Of a stretch of DNA of 64,000 nucleotides, positions 54,947 through 62,985 are shown one piece after another. Each line of letters starts with the position of its first letter. The stretch's first letter is position 1. A program made the position numbers and the translations under genes. Location of the stretch: assembly GCF_900102035.1 (NCBI RefSeq), contig NZ_LT629689.1, positions 5,083,001 through 5,147,000 on the forward strand, given 5' to 3'. The notes under the pieces are model-generated. The model was not told the origin of the DNA, searched no databases, and saw only the letters and a program-made list of their open reading frames with translations. This stretch comes from Pseudomonas extremaustralis. Its GTDB lineage: Bacteria; Pseudomonadota; Gammaproteobacteria; Pseudomonadales; Pseudomonadaceae.

Positions 54947-55888
54947 ATGTCCTCTCGCGAAATCCGCATCGCCACCCGTAAAAGCGCCCTGGCCTTGTGG
55001 CAAGCCGAATACGTCAAAGCCCGCCTTGAACAGGCTCATCCCGGCCTCAAGGTGACCTTGGTGCCCATGGTCAGTCGTGGCGACAAGCTGCTGGACTCGC
55101 CGCTGTCGAAAATCGGCGGCAAGGGCCTGTTCGTCAAAGAGCTGGAAACCGCGCTGCTGGAAAACCACGCCGACATCGCGGTGCACTCGATGAAAGACGT
55201 GCCCATGGACTTCCCCGAAGGCCTGGGCCTGTTTTGCATCTGCGAACGCGAAGACCCGCGCGATGCCTTCGTTTCCAACACCTACGCGTCCCTGGATGAG
55301 CTGCCCCCTGGCAGCATCGTCGGTACCTCCAGCCTGCGTCGCCAGGCACAATTGCTGACCCGTCGCCCGGACCTGCAGATCCGCTTCCTGCGCGGCAACG
55401 TCAACACGCGCCTGGCCAAGCTGGACGCTGGTGAGTACGACGCGATCATCCTCGCTTCGGCGGGCCTGATCCGCCTGGGCTTTGAAGACCGCATCACCTC
55501 GGCCATCAGTGTCGAGGACAGTCTGCCGGCGGGTGGGCAGGGTGCCGTGGGCATCGAGTGTCGCACCGTCGATACTGAAATCCACGCGCTGCTGCAACCG
55601 CTGGATCACCACGACACCGACGTGCGCGTCACCGCCGAGCGAGCCCTGAACAAGCACCTCAACGGTGGCTGCCAGGTGCCGATCGCCTGTTACGCGGTGC
55701 TCGAGGGTGAAAACCTGTGGCTGCGTGGCCTGGTGGGCGACCCGGACGGTGGCACGTTGTTGACGGCGCAAGCGCGGGGCCCGCAGCGAGACGCCGCCGC
55801 CCTGGGCATCCAAGTGGCGGAAGAATTGCTCGACAAGGGCGCCGGAGCCATCCTGCAAAAAGTCTATGGCGAGGCCGGCCCGCAGTGA
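54947..55888 (+). CDS. hemC: Porphobilinogen deaminase (hydroxymethylbilane synthase)
   Basis: HemC joins four porphobilinogens into hydroxymethylbilane using a covalent dipyrromethane cofactor. The 313-residue enzyme has the cofactor cysteine in [11 protein letters not shown] (Cys242) and the conserved [19 protein letters not shown] and [11 protein letters not shown] motifs. It is overlapped at its stop by the GTG of hemD (GTGA). First gene of the hemC-D-X-Y operon, possibly under Anr. Confidence 0.98.
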   Translation: MSSREIRIATRKSALALWQAEYVKARLEQAHPGLKVTLVPMVSRGDKLLDSPLSKIGGKGLFVKELETALLENHADIAVHSMKDVPMDFPEGLGLFCICEREDPRDAFVSNTYASLDELPPGSIVGTSSLRRQAQLLTRRPDLQIRFLRGNVNTRLAKLDAGEYDAIILASAGLIRLGFEDRITSAISVEDSLPAGGQGAVGIECRTVDTEIHALLQPLDHHDTDVRVTAERALNKHLNGGCQVPIACYAVLEGENLWLRGLVGDPDGGTLLTAQARGPQRDAAALGIQVAEELLDKGAGAILQKVYGEAGPQ

Positions 55889-56634
55889 CCGATTGGCGAG
55901 TGCTGCTGACGCGGCCCGCCGAAGAGTCGGCAACCCTGGCGGCGACGTTGTCCGAAGCCGGTATCTACAGTAGCAGCTTGCCGTTGCTGGACATCGAGCC
56001 GTTACCCATCACGCCTGAGCGGCAAGCTGTCTTGCGTGACCTGGGCCGCTATTGCGCGGTGATCGTCGTGAGCAAGCCGGCTGCGCGCCTGGCCTTGCAG
56101 CAGCTGGATCAAGCCTGGCCGCACTTGCGCTGGTTCAGCGTCGGCGCGGCCACCGCTCAAGTGCTGGCCGATCGAGGCCTGGACGTTCACTATCCGCAAA
56201 CGGGTGACGACAGCGAGGCCTTGCTTCAATTGCCTGCGTTGCGCGAGGCTATTGCACGCCCGGATGCCCGGGTATTGATCCTGCGGGGCGAGGGTGGGCG
56301 CGAGCTGCTGGCTGAGCGTTTGCGTGAGCAAGGTGCTAGTGTCGACTACCTGGAGTTGTATCGCCGTTTCCTGCCGGCTTACGACAGCGGTGTACTGACA
56401 CAGCGCATCCAGTTGGAACGCTTGAACGGCCTGGTGGTCAGCAGTGGGCAGGGTTTCTTGCACTTGCAGGCCCTGGCCGGACCCGATTGGCCGCAGGTGG
56501 CCCAGATGCCGTTGTTCGTGCCCAGCCCGCGAGTCTATGAGATGGCGCGGGCCGCTGGCGCAGAAAAAGTTGTGGATTGTCGCGGCGCGAGTGCCGCGGC
56601 TTTGTTAGTGGCGTTGGGCAGCTTTGCCTTATAA
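55885..56634 (+). CDS. hemD: Uroporphyrinogen-III synthase
   Basis: HemD cyclises hydroxymethylbilane with ring-D inversion. The 249-residue protein starts at GTG 55885, which overlaps the hemC TGA, giving [22 protein letters not shown]. The family is poorly conserved; [22 protein letters not shown] and [19 protein letters not shown] are typical. Context confirms the call. Confidence 0.95.
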   Translation: MTDWRVLLTRPAEESATLAATLSEAGIYSSSLPLLDIEPLPITPERQAVLRDLGRYCAVIVVSKPAARLALQQLDQAWPHLRWFSVGAATAQVLADRGLDVHYPQTGDDSEALLQLPALREAIARPDARVLILRGEGGRELLAERLREQGASVDYLELYRRFLPAYDSGVLTQRIQLERLNGLVVSSGQGFLHLQALAGPDWPQVAQMPLFVPSPRVYEMARAAGAEKVVDCRGASAAALLVALGSFAL

Positions 56635-56675
56635 GGCATCCCGCCCCCACTCTCTGATACGCAAAGGACGGATAC

Positions 56676-57788
56676 GTGAGCGAAACATCCTTGCCCAAAG
56701 AAGAAGCCCAGCCCGCACTCGATGCGCCGGTTGAGTCACCGGTCAACGCGCCGCGCCGTGGCAACGGCCTGGCAATCGTGGCCCTGCTGCTGGGCGCTGC
56801 CGGTGTTGCCGTCGGCGGCTGGGGAATCTGGCAGGTCCGCGCCCTGCAAGCCAGCAGCCAGCAACAGCTGGGTCAGGTGCGAACCCTCGATGACCAAGCC
56901 CAGTCCCTCAAGCAGAGCCAGCAGCAACTGGCTGCGCGCCTGGCCCAGTTGCCCGGTGCGGACGAGCTGGAGGAGCGCCGCCGGCTGGTCGCCCAATTGC
57001 AGGGGGATCAACAGCATTTGAGCCAGCGCCTGGAAACCGTGCTGGGCGCCAGCCGCAAGGATTGGCGCCTGGCTGAGGCCGAGCACTTGATACGCCTGGC
57101 GAGCCTGCGCCTGTCTGCCTTGCAGGACATCAACAGCGCCCAGGCGCTGGTGCAGGGGGCCGACGAGATTCTTCGCGAGCAGAGCGATCCAGGCTCCTAC
57201 GCCGCTCGTGAACAATTGGCCAAGAGCCTGGCCGCACTGCGCAGCACCGAGCAGCCGGACCGTACCGGGTTGTATCTGCAATTGGCGGCCCTGCGCGACC
57301 AGGTGGTGCAACTGGCGGCCATCGCCCCGGAATATCAACTGACCGAGCCTGCGCCCCAAGGCCGTCCGACCACCGACACCGACAACCGTTGGAGCCAATG
57401 GTGGGAGCAGATCTCCCGTTACTTCCGCATCGACTTCAACCCTGATGACAACATCCGTCCGCTGCTGGCCGGCCAAGGTCTGAACCAGGTGCGCCTGGCC
57501 CTGAGCCTGGCCCTGGAGCAGGCCCAATGGGCTGCGCTCAATGGCGAGTCGGCGGTCTACAGCCGCTCGCTGGGCGAGGCGCGCGGCGTGCTGCAGGACA
57601 ACTTCAATCAGGACAACCCGCAAAGCAAGGCGATGCTGGCGCGCATCGCCGAGCTTGAACCCAAGGCCGTTTCGGTAGTGACGCCGGACCTGGCCGCGAG
57701 CCTGGCGGCGGTGCAGGCGTACCTTGAACGTCGTCATCTGTCTGCCGACGAAGCCAAGGCGGCGGCCACGCCGGCGACCCAGGAGTAG
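56676..57788 (+). CDS. hemX: HemX family membrane protein
   Basis: A 370-residue protein with a single membrane segment at about 32-52 (AIVALLLGAAGVAVGGWGIWQV) followed by a long helical and coiled periplasmic domain (QQQLGQVRTLDDQAQSLKQSQQQLAARLAQL). Often labelled uroporphyrinogen-III methyltransferase, but no SAM-binding motif is visible, so that label is not supported. It starts at GTG 56676. hemY follows five bases after its stop. Confidence 0.92.
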   Translation: MSETSLPKEEAQPALDAPVESPVNAPRRGNGLAIVALLLGAAGVAVGGWGIWQVRALQASSQQQLGQVRTLDDQAQSLKQSQQQLAARLAQLPGADELEERRRLVAQLQGDQQHLSQRLETVLGASRKDWRLAEAEHLIRLASLRLSALQDINSAQALVQGADEILREQSDPGSYAAREQLAKSLAALRSTEQPDRTGLYLQLAALRDQVVQLAAIAPEYQLTEPAPQGRPTTDTDNRWSQWWEQISRYFRIDFNPDDNIRPLLAGQGLNQVRLALSLALEQAQWAALNGESAVYSRSLGEARGVLQDNFNQDNPQSKAMLARIAELEPKAVSVVTPDLAASLAAVQAYLERRHLSADEAKAAATPATQE

Positions 57789-57793
57789 AACCG

Positions 57794-59035
57794 ATGAAGC
57801 GCTTCTATGTGATCCTGGTGCTGACGATAGCGATCGCCCTGGCACTCGCCGTGGGCATTTCGAAACATACCGGCTATGTGCTGATTACCTATCCTCACGT
57901 GCTGAATTACGAGTCGAGCCTGTGGGCTACCGTGGTGGCGGTGTTTGCCATTGGCCTGGCGATCTACCTGATCCGCGTGTTATTCGGCCTGGTCAGCGCG
58001 TCAAGCGGGGTGGTCAACCCGTGGTCGCGGCGTAATCGCAGCCGTCGCGTGCAGATTGCCATCGAACAGGGCCAGATGGACCTCGCCGAAGGCCGCTGGG
58101 CCAGCGCCGAGCGCCACCTGCGCCGCGCTGCCGAAGCCGAGCGCCAGCCATTGCTGTATTACCTCGGCGCGGCGCGAGCCGCCAACGAGCTGGGGCGCTA
58201 TGAAGAGTCGGACGGTTTGCTGGAGCGTGCCCTGGAGCGTCAGCCCGAGGCCGAGCTCGCGATTGCCTTGAGCCATGCGCAATTGCAACTGGACCGTGGC
58301 GACACGGATGGCGCGTTGACCACCCTGCAGGCGATGCATGAGCGTCATCCCCATAACGCCCAGGTGCTGCGCCAATTGCAGCGCCTGCATCAGCAGCGGG
58401 GCGACTGGTCGTCCGTGATTCGCCTGTTGCCGGAGCTGCGCAAGGACAGGGTGCTGCCTGCCGCCGAACTGGCCGAACTCGAGCGCCGTGCCTGGGGTGA
58501 AAATCTGAGCCTGGCCGCCCAGCGTGACGAGCAGGGCGAAGCGGGCCAGCAGTCGCTTGAGCGCGCCTGGCAGCAACTCACCTCGGCCCAGCGCCAGGAA
58601 CCGCAATTGGTCCTGGCTTATGCCGAGCAACTGCGTCAACTGGGCGCCGATGCCGATGCCGAAGAAGCGCTGCGCGGGGCGATCAAGCGCAGCTACGACA
58701 GTCACCTGATCCGCCTCTACGGTCTGCTGCGTGGCAGCGATCCGGGCCGGCAATTGAAATTTGCCGAAGGTTGGCTCAAGGACCATCCAGGGGATGCCAG
58801 CCTGCTGCTGACGCTGGGTCGCTTATGCCTGCAAAACAGCTTGTGGGGCAAGGCGCGGGATTATCTGGAAAGCAGCCTGCAAGTGGAGCGCAATCCCGAG
58901 GCGTGTGCTGAATTGGCAAGGCTGTTGGCCCAGTTAGGCGACGCTGAGCGTAGCAACCAGTTGTTCCAGGAGGGCCTGGGGTTGTTGGATAGCCGCTTGC
59001 TGGCGTCACCCCTGCCTGTCCCGGCTCGGGTTTGA
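57794..59035 (+). CDS. hemY: HemY family TPR membrane protein
   Basis: A 413-residue protein with two N-terminal membrane segments (about 3-24 and 40-62) and a long C-terminal TPR-type helical repeat domain (ERHLRRAAEAERQPLLYYLGAARAANELGRYEESDGLLERAL). It is not the Bacillus protoporphyrinogen oxidase of the same name. Always found with hemX; the role in late tetrapyrrole or LPS-related processes is unsettled. A stem-loop follows at 59051-59084. Confidence 0.93.
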   Translation: MKRFYVILVLTIAIALALAVGISKHTGYVLITYPHVLNYESSLWATVVAVFAIGLAIYLIRVLFGLVSASSGVVNPWSRRNRSRRVQIAIEQGQMDLAEGRWASAERHLRRAAEAERQPLLYYLGAARAANELGRYEESDGLLERALERQPEAELAIALSHAQLQLDRGDTDGALTTLQAMHERHPHNAQVLRQLQRLHQQRGDWSSVIRLLPELRKDRVLPAAELAELERRAWGENLSLAAQRDEQGEAGQQSLERAWQQLTSAQRQEPQLVLAYAEQLRQLGADADAEEALRGAIKRSYDSHLIRLYGLLRGSDPGRQLKFAEGWLKDHPGDASLLLTLGRLCLQNSLWGKARDYLESSLQVERNPEACAELARLLAQLGDAERSNQLFQEGLGLLDSRLLASPLPVPARV

Positions 59036-59050
59036 TGTAGGAAGATGTCT

Positions 59051-59084
59051 GGGGTTGGGTCAGATGTGTCTGATAGCCAGCCCC
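59051..59084 (+). terminator. Stem-loop after hemY
   Basis: GGGGTTGG (59051-59058) pairs with CCAGCCCC (59077-59084), with an inner TCAGA/TCTGA stem. No T run; probably the end of the hem operon. Confidence 0.55.
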
Positions 59085-59271
59085 TTAATGTCTCGCAAAT
59101 GATGGGCCTTGAGCGTTCGTAGGTGAACTCCTACACGCTGCACCTCGAAGTCTTCCATGTTCTGACGGGTTGTCCTTACGCTCTCGCGGAATCGTCTGCT
59201 CTGGCGTGTATTGAAAGGGGTCAGGCCTTTCCTCTACCGTATCGACCTATATTTCGCGGTGCGGATAAAGC

Positions 59272-59793
59272 ATGTCTTTGGCCCCTTCACGTTCCTTGTT
59301 TTTCCTTGCGTTCCTGGCGGGTGCGCTGACGTTGGGCGCGTCTTTTTACCTTGAGTTCGGTGCGTCGTTGCGGCCCTGCTTCCTCTGTCAGATGCAACGG
59401 GGCTTCCTGGCCGTCTTCACGTTGATCAATCTGCTCGCCGCCATCCACAGCCCCAAGCGTTCTGCCATCTACCTGTACGGGGTAGCCAGCATGGGATGCG
59501 CGCTGCTCGGCGCCATCACCGCCGTGCGCCAGGTGTTGCTACAAAACGCCGCACCGGAGTTGGCTGGCGATTGCTGGCCCAGCCTGCACCATATGATCGA
59601 AAACCTGTCGCTCTGGCAGGCGCTGCAATTGACTGTCCAGGGCAGCGTCGATTGCATGGAGATCACCTGGACACTGTTTGACTTGAGCCTTCCCGAGTGG
59701 AGCCTGCTGTTCTTCCTGGGGATGCTGATGCTCGGCGTAATGCAGTTTTCACGGCTGTTTTTGAGCCAGCGCCTGCGCCCGGCAAGGCACTGA
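59272..59793 (+). CDS. dsbB: Disulphide bond formation protein B (DsbB/DsbH type)
   Basis: A 173-residue inner-membrane protein with four hydrophobic segments. DsbB reoxidises DsbA and passes electrons to ubiquinone. The CxxC pair is in RPCFLCQ; the second pair is Cys in AGDCWPS and Cys in GSVDCMEITW, so all four redox cysteines are present. It is the hem-adjacent copy (DsbH in P. aeruginosa). The spacer of 236 bases before it contains the hemY stem-loop and no clear gene. Confidence 0.93.
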   Translation: MSLAPSRSLFFLAFLAGALTLGASFYLEFGASLRPCFLCQMQRGFLAVFTLINLLAAIHSPKRSAIYLYGVASMGCALLGAITAVRQVLLQNAAPELAGDCWPSLHHMIENLSLWQALQLTVQGSVDCMEITWTLFDLSLPEWSLLFFLGMLMLGVMQFSRLFLSQRLRPARH

Positions 59794-60001
59794 GCGGCAG
59801 TCGCAGTTTGTAGGACGGGATTAAACACTTGTATGAACATTCTCTCCTGCGTACCTTGAAGCCATAGTCATGCGGGCATAATCTGGCCCGCACGCGTTAC
59901 TGAAACCGTTGTCAGATGCGGCCTTGCCCGGCTGCCGCTTTTATCCATGAAGTGTTGCGCGGGCATGGGCGGCAGCGCCCCTATAGGGAAGAGAGATCAT
60001 C

Positions 60002-60460
60002 ATGCTGGAAAGTTGTCAGAATGCTCAGGAACGCTGGGGTGGGGTGCACAAGCTGATCGACAGCTGGTTGAAGGCACGTCACGAACTGGTTCGGGCCTTT
60101 GATGTTCTCGGCGCAAAGCCCGAGGCACTGGCTGCGAATCTCAAGCCGTTGCAAGAGTTCTGCGGAGTGTTGGTGGACTACGTGTCGGCTGGCCATTTCG
60201 GCGTCTATGAGCAACTGACCAAGGAGGCGGAAGCCTTCGACGATCAGCGTGGCCTGGAATTGGCCGAGACGATTTACCCGCGCATCGATGTCATTACTGG
60301 GCAACTGCTGGCCTTCAACGACCTGTGTGATGCCGGAAACTGTGTGGCGGAAAAATTCAAAGAATTGGGCGCATTGCTTCACGAGCGTTTCGAGCTGGAA
60401 GACTGCTTGATCGAAGTGCTGCACAACGCGCACAAGGAAGAGCCGGCTATCCAGGCCTGA
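60002..60460 (+). CDS. rsd: Rsd/AlgQ family anti-sigma70 regulator
   Basis: A 152-residue all-helical protein. Rsd/AlgQ binds sigma70 region 4 and frees RNA polymerase for alternative sigma factors. Conserved elements are [28 protein letters not shown] and [18 protein letters not shown]. In Pseudomonas it is named AlgQ (AlgR2) and positively affects alginate synthesis. It precedes a terminator and the convergent FKBP gene. Confidence 0.95.
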   Translation: MLESCQNAQERWGGVHKLIDSWLKARHELVRAFDVLGAKPEALAANLKPLQEFCGVLVDYVSAGHFGVYEQLTKEAEAFDDQRGLELAETIYPRIDVITGQLLAFNDLCDAGNCVAEKFKELGALLHERFELEDCLIEVLHNAHKEEPAIQA

Positions 60461-60473
60461 TCCTCGACAGCGG

Positions 60474-60506
60474 GAAAAAAACGGTGCGCATGACGCACCG
60501 TTTTTT
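60474..60506. terminator. Bidirectional terminator after rsd
   Basis: AAAAAACGGTGCG ... CGCACCGTTTTTT, arms 60481-60488 and 60494-60501. It serves rsd and the convergent FKBP-type gene. Confidence 0.93.
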
Positions 60507-60512
60507 ATTGGG

Positions 60513-61190
60513 TCAAGGGCGAGTGCCGAGCAATTCGATCTCGAACACCAGTGGCGTATAAGGCGGGATCAGCTCGCCAGCACCGTCGGCGCCATAGGCC
60601 TGGGCCGATGGAATCACCAGGCGCCATTTCGCACCCACCGGCATCTGTTGCAGTGCACTGCTCCAGCCGCTGATCACACTGTCCAGGCGGAACCATTGGG
60701 GCTGCGTGCTCTGATCGAACACCGTACCGTCGGGTAGCCGTCCCACGTAGTTCACTTGAACCTGGTCGCTGGCCATCGGCTTATTGCCCGTGCCGGCCGT
60801 GAGTTCTGTGAGCAGGATACCGTCCGCCAATTCGCGTACACCTTTTGCGGCTTTTTCCTTGGCCAGAAACTGTTGTTCGGCAGCCAGTGCTTTTTCGCTT
60901 TTGGGGGCTTGCGTGTCAGCTTCGCTCTGCGCTTCTTGCTGGGCAAGAATCTGTTCGATGCGCGCGTTATCCAACGCCAGCGGTTGGCCTTGATAGGCTT
61001 GCTTGAGGCCATCGATCAGGGCCTGGATCTGCAGGTCGGGAACCTCTTGGCGCAGCCGCTCGCCCAGGCTGGCACCCAGGCTGTAGGCGAGATCGTGCTG
61101 AGTCTGCGCCGGGGTTTGGGGCGGCGACTGTTCGTTCGCATGGGCCACCGAAATCGCCAGGCCAAGCACAAGAAAAAGGTAACGCGACAT
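60513..61190 (-). CDS. fklB: FKBP-type peptidyl-prolyl isomerase (FklB/FkpA-like)
   Basis: A 225-residue periplasmic isomerase. A signal peptide (MSRYLFLVLGLAISVAHA) precedes an N-terminal dimerisation domain and a C-terminal FKBP domain with VQVNYVGRLPDGTVFD, WSSALQQMPVGAKWRLVIPS and YGADGAGELIPPYTPLVFEIELL. Conserved active-site residues are visible. GGCGGGAGAAC lies before ATG 61190. It aids folding of exported proteins. It lies between algP and rsd as I recall in P. aeruginosa. Confidence 0.93.
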   Translation of the reverse strand: MSRYLFLVLGLAISVAHANEQSPPQTPAQTQHDLAYSLGASLGERLRQEVPDLQIQALIDGLKQAYQGQPLALDNARIEQILAQQEAQSEADTQAPKSEKALAAEQQFLAKEKAAKGVRELADGILLTELTAGTGNKPMASDQVQVNYVGRLPDGTVFDQSTQPQWFRLDSVISGWSSALQQMPVGAKWRLVIPSAQAYGADGAGELIPPYTPLVFEIELLGTRP

Positions 61191-61382
61191 GGGTGTTCTC
61201 CCGCCGAAAGTGCGACGGATTATGCCAGTGCGAGGAGGTAAAAAGTGCCGCGTATTTTCGTTATATCGATAAGAATTTTCGTAGGGTGCAACGCAAGGCA
61301 AACGATACTGTCAACATGCCCTAGCGGCGGTAAGAGCAGAGGGCTAGTATGAGCCGCACCCACGTCAGCCAGGAGGTAAACC

Positions 61383-62471
61383 ATGTCGGCCAAACAGAAG
61401 CCTGTTAATACCCCGTTGCATCTACTTCAACAACTTTCGGGCAGCTTGCTCGAACATCTGGAAAGCGCCTGTTCTCAAGCGTTGGCCGATGCAGAAAAAC
61501 TGCTCGCCAAGCTGGAAAAACAACGCGGTAAAGCGCAAGAAAAACTGCACAAATCCCGCACCAAACTGCAAGACGCCGCCACTGCCGGCAAGGCCAAGGC
61601 ACAAGCCAAAGCCAAGGACGCCGTCAAAGAACTCGAGGATCTGCTGGACGCTCTCAAGGATCGTCAGGCTGAAACCCGCGCCTATATTTCCCAACTCAAG
61701 AAAGATGCCCAGGAAAGCCTGAAACTGGCCCAGGGCGTTGGTCGTGTGAAGGAAGCCGTGACTAAAGTGCTGGGCGCTCGTACCCCTGCAAAAGCTGTTG
61801 CAGCAAGCCCGGTGAAAAAGCCGGCAAGCAAAGCAGTTGCCGCCAAGGCCCCTGCCAAGCCAGTTGCCAAAACCGCTGCTGCAAAACCAGCCGCCAAGCC
61901 AGTTGCCAAAACCGCTGCTGCAAAACCAGCCGCCAAGCCAGTTGCCAAAACCGCTGCTGCAAAACCAGCCGCCAAGCCAGTTGCCAAAACCGCTGCTGCA
62001 AAACCAGCCGCCAAGCCAGCTGCCAAAACTGCTGCTGCGAAACCAGCCGCCAAGCCAGCTGCCAAAGCTGCTGCTGCGAAACCAGCCGCCAAGCCAGCTG
62101 CCAAAGCTGCTGCTGCGAAACCAGCCGCCAAGCCAGTTGCCAAAGCTGCTGCTGCGAAACCAGCCGCCAAGCCAGCCGCCAAAACTGCTGCTGCGAAACC
62201 AGCTGCTAAGCCAGTCGCCAAAGCTGCTGCCGCGAAACCAGCCGCCAAGCCAGTTGCTAAAGCTGCTGCTGCGAAACCAGCGGCCAAGCCAGTTGCCAAA
62301 GCTGCTGCTGCGAAACCAGCCGCCAAGCCAGTTGCTAAAGCTGCTGCTGCAAAACCAGCGGCCAAGCCAGCCGCTCCAGCAGCACCTGCTGCTACTCCTG
62401 CGCCCACCGCGCCGGCGAGCAGCGCTCCTGCGGCGGTAGTGCCAAGCACCACCCCAACCAGCGCTTCCTAA
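61383..62471 (+). CDS. algP: AlgP, histone H1-like alginate regulator with KPAAKP repeats
   Basis: A 362-residue protein with an N-terminal coiled-coil part of about 160 residues (PLHLLQQLSGSLLEHLESACSQALADAEKLLAKLEKQ) and a C-terminal tail of about 13 tandem copies of a 13-residue unit (AAAKPAAKPVAKT). The lysine/alanine/proline tail resembles eukaryotic histone H1, and such AlgP (AlgR3) tails bind DNA; the gene helps alginate expression in P. aeruginosa. Its TAA overlaps the convergent TIGR02444 stop by two bases. Confidence 0.95.
   Translation: MSAKQKPVNTPLHLLQQLSGSLLEHLESACSQALADAEKLLAKLEKQRGKAQEKLHKSRTKLQDAATAGKAKAQAKAKDAVKELEDLLDALKDRQAETRAYISQLKKDAQESLKLAQGVGRVKEAVTKVLGARTPAKAVAASPVKKPASKAVAAKAPAKPVAKTAAAKPAAKPVAKTAAAKPAAKPVAKTAAAKPAAKPVAKTAAAKPAAKPAAKTAAAKPAAKPAAKAAAAKPAAKPAAKAAAAKPAAKPVAKAAAAKPAAKPAAKTAAAKPAAKPVAKAAAAKPAAKPVAKAAAAKPAAKPVAKAAAAKPAAKPVAKAAAAKPAAKPAAPAAPAATPAPTAPASSAPAAVVPSTTPTSAS
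61875..62381 (+). repeat. 39-bp tandem repeat in algP (about 13 copies)
   Basis: Thirteen consecutive 39-base units, each encoding AAAKPAAKP(V/A)AK(T/A). The first three to four units are almost identical at the base level (GCTGCTGCAAAACCAGCCGC...), later ones differ in third positions and a Thr/Ala or Val/Ala change. Confidence 0.95.
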
Positions 62472-62935
62472 GTGCCGGTGACCATGGCGCGCAGCCGCAG
62501 CAGCGCGTCATGGTCAAGGTTGGTGGCATTCTCAGCCGCCAGCCCTTCCAGCCATCGCGGGTAACCCATCGTCTCTGTGATCGGCCATGTTTGTGCCAAC
62601 GCTTCCAGTCGCATCAGTAGCGTTCTTTCGGCGTCCAGCTCCAGGGCTTTGACCCGCTCCCGCAACACCGCCAATTGCTCATCCTGCTGCGCCATGGCGC
62701 GCCATTGCCCGCGCATCTGTCGCAACGGCTCGACCACCTGCGCCTGCCACGGCCGGGCGAGCTGTTGCAGTGCCTGCGCGCGCCCCGGCTCAAACGCAAC
62801 ACCGCGCTGTTCCAGCCACGCGCCGCACAGTAACAGGCACACATCCGCGCCTTGCGCCTGCAAGCGCAGGCAAGCGGCTTCGACGCCGGGGCGGGCGTAA
62901 GTCGAGAGGGCAAAGCTCCACAGGTCAGCGCACAT
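62468..62935 (-). CDS. TIGR02444 family protein
   Basis: A protein of about 155 residues with the family start MCADLWSFALSTYARPGVEAACLRLQAQGADVCLLLCGAWLE, followed by an extended helical region. The family is short, widespread in Pseudomonas and of unknown function. I used ATG 62935; TTG/GTG starts up to 62959 are possible. It is convergent with algP, overlapping by three bases, and divergent from the ABC-F gene with a spacer of 50 bases. Confidence 0.88.
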   Translation of the reverse strand: MCADLWSFALSTYARPGVEAACLRLQAQGADVCLLLCGAWLEQRGVAFEPGRAQALQQLARPWQAQVVEPLRQMRGQWRAMAQQDEQLAVLRERVKALELDAERTLLMRLEALAQTWPITETMGYPRWLEGLAAENATNLDHDALLRLRAMVTGT

Positions 62936-62985
62936 ATTCACACCCAAGCCAGCGGCCAACGAAGCTGGTAGACTCCGCCGCCATT

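Noticed and set aside
56676..57788. Annotation of hemX as uroporphyrinogen-III C-methyltransferase
   Set aside because: No SAM-binding motif; the protein is a single-pass membrane protein with coiled coil.
61860..62385. CRISPR-like repeat array
   Set aside because: The repeats are contiguous, in frame and coding (algP); there are no spacers and no cas genes.
61682..62452. Long open frame on the minus strand opposite algP (256 codons, alanine/glycine-rich)
   Set aside because: It is the shadow of the 39-bp algP repeat, which lacks stops in other frames. No start signal, family or independent codon bias supports it.
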